A stretch of 64,000 nt of DNA from Spongilla lacustris. Lineage: Eukaryota; Porifera; Demospongiae; Spongillida; Spongillidae. Of the stretch, positions 60,901 through 64,000 are shown one piece after another. The DNA is taken from positions 2,120,771-2,184,770 of the forward strand of contig OX442418.1 in the NCBI GenBank assembly GCA_949361645.1, given 5' to 3'. The notes beneath the pieces are model-generated. The model was not told where the DNA came from. It saw nothing but the letters and a program-made list of their open reading frames with translations, and did no database searches. The translations under genes were made by a program, and so were the position numbers. The stretch's first letter is position 1; each line of letters starts with the position of its first letter.

Positions 60901-61597
60901 AAGATTATGTGTGTGTATTATGTGTGTGTACATGTATTAGGCTTTACTTAGTGGCATCAACTGGTGCAAATTTGTCCTTTGATTTCATGCCCTTTTTTGT
61001 TAAAATATTTGCAGATGGAACTAGAAAAGCAGCGTCAAAAGGAGGAACAGAAACTGAAAGCTGAGGAGAAGAAGGTAAGGGAGGAGGGACAAGGGGAGTG
61101 ATGGGGGAAGGAGAGAGTGGGAGGGATGATTAGGAAGGAGAGAGTGGGAGGGATGATTAGGAAGGAGAGAGTGGGAGGGATGATTAGGAAGGAGAGAGTG
61201 GGAGGGGATGATAAGGAGAGAGTGGGAGGGGATGATAAGGAGAGAGTGGGAGGGGATGATTAGGAAGGAGAGAGTGGAGGGGATGATGAGAAGGAGAGAG
61301 TGGGAGAGGGTGGTTAGGAAGGAGAGAGTGGGAGGGAGTGGTAATGGTGTGATGGAGGGAGAACATTTAAGTCTACCAACATGCTACTTGGTACACCTCC
61401 AGCGTCAACGTGAGGCCCAGGCTGCTATCCCGCCACACGAGATGTTCCGATCACAGACAGACAAGTACAGTGCATTTGACGAGCAGGGAGTGCCGACAGC
61501 TGATGCAAAGGGGCAGCCCCTGGGCGATAAGCAGCTGAAGAAGCTGAGGAAGGAGTGGGAGGAACAAAAGAAGAGATACGAATCTAGGTCCACGTAG
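45940..61597 (+). CDS. CARS1: Cytosolic cysteinyl-tRNA synthetase (twenty exons, 745 aa)
   Basis: Exons: 45940-46086, 46160-46248, 46311-46407, 47209-47307, 48063-48128, 48236-48295, 48625-48678, 49275-49364, 49647-49735, 49937-50212, 50601-50688, 51078-51311, 53122-53219, 54530-54570, 58639-58868, 60434-60512, 60645-60725, 60781-60845, 61015-61074, 61403-61597; CDS 2238 bases. The enzyme charges tRNA-Cys in the cytosol. Motifs are zinc ligands C65 ([10 protein letters not shown]), C351 (HIECSVMA) and H376/H377 (FPHHDNE); the HIGH motif as HMGH (74-77); and KMSKS (409-413). The C-terminus has [13 protein letters not shown], a charged helix ([19 protein letters not shown]) and [17 protein letters not shown], the eukaryotic extension. 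The start ATG at 45940 gives a short leader before [11 protein letters not shown]. Length is close to the human 748. Exon 2 starts at a cryptic-looking tag acceptor needed for phase and homology. Confidence 0.96.
47046..47072. repeat. Poly-G tract in CARS1 intron 3
   Basis: An almost pure G run. Similar G/C homopolymers of about 18-27 bases occur at 4874, 12731, 12966, 33606, 39837 and 61975, unusually many for 64 kb. Confidence 0.9.
47290..48030. repeat. CARS1 intron 4 repeat: four copies of exon-4 end plus 5' splice site, split by a hAT element
   Basis: The real exon end ggaggcagtgctg|gtgaggg at 47307 is followed by copies near 47340, 47945 and 47990 with the same gcagtgctg|gtgaggg(at) core and a tgggtggggcagg tail. 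The hAT element at 47374-47927 sits between copies 2 and 3. Confidence 0.88.
47374..47927 (-). mobile_element. 554-base hAT element with transposase C-terminal fragment
   Basis: The ends are a perfect 15-base inverted repeat, cagggtttcatcgag ... ctcgatgaaaccctg, flanked by ggcagg on both sides. On the minus strand the interior encodes [33 protein letters not shown], a stop, then [17 protein letters not shown]. This is the hAT C-terminal dimerisation domain with one in-frame stop. It is an internally deleted derivative that keeps the 3' end of the transposase gene. Confidence 0.85.
48298..48425. repeat. Short CACCATCACC-type tandem repeat in CARS1 intron 6
   Basis: Units of accctcaccatcaccc and cacacctcaccat in irregular alternation, directly after the exon-6 donor. 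Confidence 0.8.
49376..49545. repeat. CA-rich tandem repeat in CARS1 intron 8
   Basis: Repeats of cacacactcatatg and cacacatatg, followed by a short cctcactcttccccagtc triplication (49553-49625). Confidence 0.9.
50830..51092. repeat. CARS1 intron 11 minisatellite carrying copies of the exon-12 3' splice site
   Basis: About seven units of 33-36 bases contain ccatccccag|gccagctttg. The genuine acceptor at 51077/51078 reads catccccag|gcctgctttgg. Each unit repeats the acceptor, its short pyrimidine tract and about ten exon bases, followed by cctttatcattc. Confidence 0.9.
51330..52590. repeat. 23-base minisatellite in CARS1 intron 12
   Basis: About 54 copies of a 23-base unit containing tgatcatgagggtgtgctcc, with a few higher-order blocks (an inserted gtcatgaggtgagggtg variant recurs). 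It starts about 20 bases after the exon-12 donor but contains no clear exon bases. Confidence 0.96.
53206..54085. repeat. CARS1 intron 13 minisatellite carrying ~25 copies of the exon-13 5' splice site
   Basis: The 34-base unit contains gaacaccaa|gtgagcctct and ttgttaactaactatt. The genuine exon 13 ends ttgaacaccaa|gtgagcctct at 53219, identical to the units. Each unit also contains ctaac, a branch-point-like pentamer. Confidence 0.95.
54571..56569. other. First half of CARS1 intron 14; unassigned
   Basis: Contains ORF scraps on both strands (54981-55364 minus, 56062-56394 plus) without motifs I recognise, a hAT-like end near 55414 (caggggcggtggattt) followed by a G-run, and AT-rich spacer. 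Confidence 0.35.
56570..57462 (+). pseudogene. RAG1 N-terminal-like zinc-finger module (decayed)
   Basis: Three blocks follow the order of the RAG1 N-terminal region. (1) About 56625-56770: RCRVCGRFL, a basic stretch, then [11 protein letters not shown], as in the CRxCG...HPxxFC segment. (2) About 56826-56860: [12 protein letters not shown], as in EWxxHxxxCxxC. (3) About 57035-57300: [12 protein letters not shown], a frame change, [19 protein letters not shown] (RING-like), then [14 protein letters not shown] and EYRTHKC, as in the zinc finger after the RING. Stops and at least two frameshifts interrupt it, and two expected Cys are lost. No RAG1 catalytic core is visible. The likely source is an N-RAG-TP/Chapaev-like transposon or a RAG1-like element. 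Confidence 0.55.
57463..58638. other. Remainder of CARS1 intron 14
   Basis: No gene. A short inverted repeat (gtgtgtcagatgatgcagcat against atgctgcatcttctgacgcac, 58097-58172) is visible. Sequence around 58025-58060 resembles 55955-55985 (aaacccacaagt...gaatgtgt). Confidence 0.4.
58920..60455. repeat. CARS1 intron 15 minisatellite carrying ~33 copies of the exon-16 3' splice site
   Basis: The 46-base unit contains ccatccctgctag|gagtgt followed by actgtgatgccctatatg and ttagtacta. The genuine exon 16 begins after ccctgttag at 60434 with gagtgtactgtgatgcc, so each unit repeats the acceptor and the first ~17 exon bases. Units are highly homogeneous, mostly differing in tagga/taggg. The period is not a multiple of three. 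Confidence 0.96.
61085..61345. repeat. ~26-base minisatellite in CARS1 intron 19
   Basis: About nine copies of ggaaggagagagtgggaggg plus atgatta, with deletions in the middle copies. No exon bases are included. Confidence 0.93.
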
Positions 61598-62478
61598 GAC
61601 TGCAGGTAGTGAGAAATTATTTGTGTCTGTTCTGAATAATGTTCATTCTGTGACAATGGAAATAAGATTGGTAGTATGGCCTTGGGGGGTGAGGGTGTGC
61701 ACATTCTAAATATGACCTGTCTACCCTCACACAATAATGCAGCTCTCCCCCGGCCTCTTCTGCCAGATACAGACTTGCTACAGCTCAGCTAAATTTACTG
61801 TAAGGTCATTCATTGGGAAGCACCTAGTGTGTAATGTTATTCATGACTGCAATGTTTAACTAAGGTTTTCCCCTTGGGAAGCCCCAATACTAGGGAGTCT
61901 TTTAATGCTGACTAGTCCCATTCCCTATTCTTTGACTAGGTCCTAAGTAGTGAAGTCCCTCGGAAAGCCCCTCCTCCCCCCCCCCCCCCCCCCCCCCCCC
62001 CTTGCACCAATGTCCCCTTAGAGAACCAACAGCTCTTTGAAAAGCCCCGTTGCACACCCCAGTCGATCTTGCCACCAAAGAAGGCATGATTCTGTGAAAT
62101 CATCTTTCCCCTTAATACAGAATCATGCTCACATCTCACCCCATATAGAGGTGGTGTATCCTTAATGTCAGTCATATCGCTGACAGTACGCACCTACATA
62201 AATCATGCAACTCTTCCTCTCCTGTTTGTGGAAATCTATATCATTGATGATGTGCACACAACATAATACAGCACTTATGCACATTAATAATGTCCACTAA
62301 CTACTACACAGATACAGCACTTCATGTAGGACAGTGAAAGCAAAGTTTGTATATTTGCTCTTGCCAGGACCAGACTTTTGATGTATGTGTAGACCGTGTA
62401 CTAGTGTGACTGTAGACAGCAACCCGGCCCCTTCGCTGCCATCGACCAGTCCATCCTTCACCTTCAGACCGCATATGG
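61598..62478. other. CARS1 3' flank and GMC gene 3' flank
   Basis: The convergent genes' stop codons are 881 bases apart. The spacer holds a poly-C tract (about 61975-62000) and no ORF with recognisable motifs. Confidence 0.5.
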
Positions 62479-63988
62479 TCATCCGTCTGTTTCATTCACA
62501 TCAATACCACACAGTGTATCTGCTAGGTGCATTGCCATGGCAACGATGGTCAACACAGGGTTCCATGATCCCCCAGTGGGCCACAGTGCTCCACCTGTGA
62601 TGTAAATGTTGTCCACACCTCGTAGCCTGTAGTCCAGACCCACTGGTGCCTCTGTGTCCTCATCCCCTCCCATCCACATGGTGGAGGCATCATGGACAGC
62701 ATACTTCTGTCGTATGCTTTCTTCTGTGGGACGGCCTGTCTTCCAAACACCTTGGTCCTTCACAGTCTCATGCCAGTACTCTACATTGGCACCAGGGAGG
62801 CAGGCTTCTGTTACTTTGAACATGACGTCATCCATAGTGTCCCACAGCTCCAGGTCTTGTTTGTTTGGGACAATCTGTAGCTCCCCATTGCTGGTGAGGT
62901 CAGGATGGGCAACCCCGATCAGCTTAAACCAGTTGTCTTCGTTCTTGTGGTCCAGCTCTCCCAATGCTGAACAGGATATTATCACGTGATCTGGAGAATC
63001 ATTGAGGCAAGCTGGAGTTATAGAGTTGGCAGAATACTTCCTACAAAGCTCAAGGTCTTTGCTCCCTGGCTTGCCCCTAGTGGCTGCCGCAGACAGCTGA
63101 AGGTGATATTGGGCCTGCTCCTTCCCGGCAATATACACAGCACCCAGCTGTATACCTTGACCAGGTGGGAGCTCTAGTAGCCCACTTCTTGGAGCTCTGG
63201 CTATGACTGAGCTGACAAAGTGGGCTGTCAACCTCTTACCTACATTAGCAAGACAGGGAAAATCACCCACGTTGAAAGAGTTGAGGACCAGAGTGGTAGA
63301 AGGAAGTGTGCTCATTGCTAAGATGAGCTTGGCATCACCAAGAGGTAAATGCCCCTGGCTTGTCACAAGGCCTGTTGCTTTATTTTTTCCATCATGCTCA
63401 ATTTTCTCAACTACACAGCCCAAGACTATATGCACACGGCCACATCTGATGTCCTTCAGAGGACCAGGAGTGGAGAACTTCTCATTTCTGCATAAAAGGG
63501 GGGGAAGGGGAGGGGGATACAGATTAAAGGTGGCTGGTAACAATCAATGAGACAAGCTTACTCTTTATTGCCCATAGCCAGAGGGGCAGGCTGTATCGAT
63601 ATCCCGGTGATGGAACTGATTGTCGGAGATGCTTTATATTTTTCTTCTATGAAATCTTGCGGAGCACCATAAATGCTCCCGTCTTTTATCTCATTGGCTG
63701 GAATTACGCCAAGTAATCCCTTAGCTTCATCAAAGTACTGCGGCAGTGACTGCTTTAATATCTCTGGCCAGCCATCCATATCCTCCTCAGAGGGCTGAGG
63801 ACACCACCCACTCCAGTACGTAGAGCGCCCTCCCAAGTATTGTATCGGGCCGTGAAGGTTCGCAATGAACTGTCCTGGACGTCCAGTACGTTCTGAGACA
63901 CTCCACGGTCTTACAGCCTCCTTACTTGCTGTTTTATCACTGGGCGGAAGACTCTGATGATGCTGGGGCAAACTTTCACTGCCCTTCT
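62479..63988 (-). CDS. GMC/pyranose-oxidase-like FAD oxidoreductase, last two exons (partial)
   Basis: Two minus-strand exons are visible: 63562-63988 (entered from an acceptor near 63989, so earlier exons lie beyond the window) and 62479-63487, joined across a 74-base intron with phase closing at GNKE|NEKF. Domain order fits the C-terminal two thirds of a GMC flavoprotein: GGRSTYWSGWCPQP (the flavin-attachment region of pyranose oxidases), RCGRVHIVLGCVVEKIEHDG (FAD-domain strand), VHDASTMWMGG with a His, and YITGGALWPTGGSWNPVLTI with the Asn. The His/Asn pair fits the GMC catalytic base arrangement. In fungal pyranose 2-oxidase the STHW His is covalently linked to FAD; here it is Tyr, suggesting non-covalent FAD. 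The substrate is unknown. The N-terminal Rossmann GxGxxG is outside the window. Confidence 0.8.
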
Positions 63989-64000
63989 CTAAAATAAGGA

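Overview
The window is animal nuclear DNA. Its genes are split by GT-AG introns, many only about 60-100 bases long, and encode animal proteins (SUFU, tetraspanins, RUVBL2, metazoan-type cytosolic CysRS). The debris is hAT, Ty3/Gypsy and endonuclease-type LINE remnants, with a 200-base assembly gap at 33801-34000. Compact genes, close head-to-head pairs and these LINE families suggest an early-branching marine animal, most likely a demosponge; this is an inference, not a proof.

Layout. Bases 1-25000 hold no intact gene that I can support. They contain hAT transposase ends, a Gypsy integrase scrap followed by a gag-like array, DNA-transposon shells, arrays of short palindromic words, a duplicated 0.77 kb block, and a LINE reverse transcriptase fragment. 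From 25116 genes become dense: a single-exon cAMP-receptor-like GPCR (-), tandem tetraspanins A and B (-), SUFU (+), RUVBL2 (-), CARS1 (+) and the 3' part of a GMC/pyranose-oxidase-like gene (-) that runs off the right edge. Tetraspanin B/SUFU and RUVBL2/CARS1 are head-to-head pairs about 200 bases apart. SUFU and RUVBL2 converge with 104 bases between stop codons. I reconstructed all exons of the tetraspanins, SUFU, RUVBL2 and CARS1; reading phases close throughout and lengths fit the families.

Most unusual observation. At least six introns of RUVBL2 and CARS1 carry minisatellites whose unit contains a copy of the neighbouring splice site plus the edge of the adjoining exon. Four amplify a 5' splice site and two a 3' splice site. 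The true exon edge is simply the terminal unit of the array, so each such intron presents from 3 to about 33 near-identical decoy splice sites.

Other items to check: a decayed RAG1 N-terminal-like zinc-finger module in a 4 kb CARS1 intron; two adjacent ~0.8 kb near-perfect hairpin elements inside a tetraspanin intron, with relatives at 19.7 and 26.2 kb; a three-unit gag-like array; and a repeated architecture of palindromic words joined by C6GG/GG6 runs at five loci.
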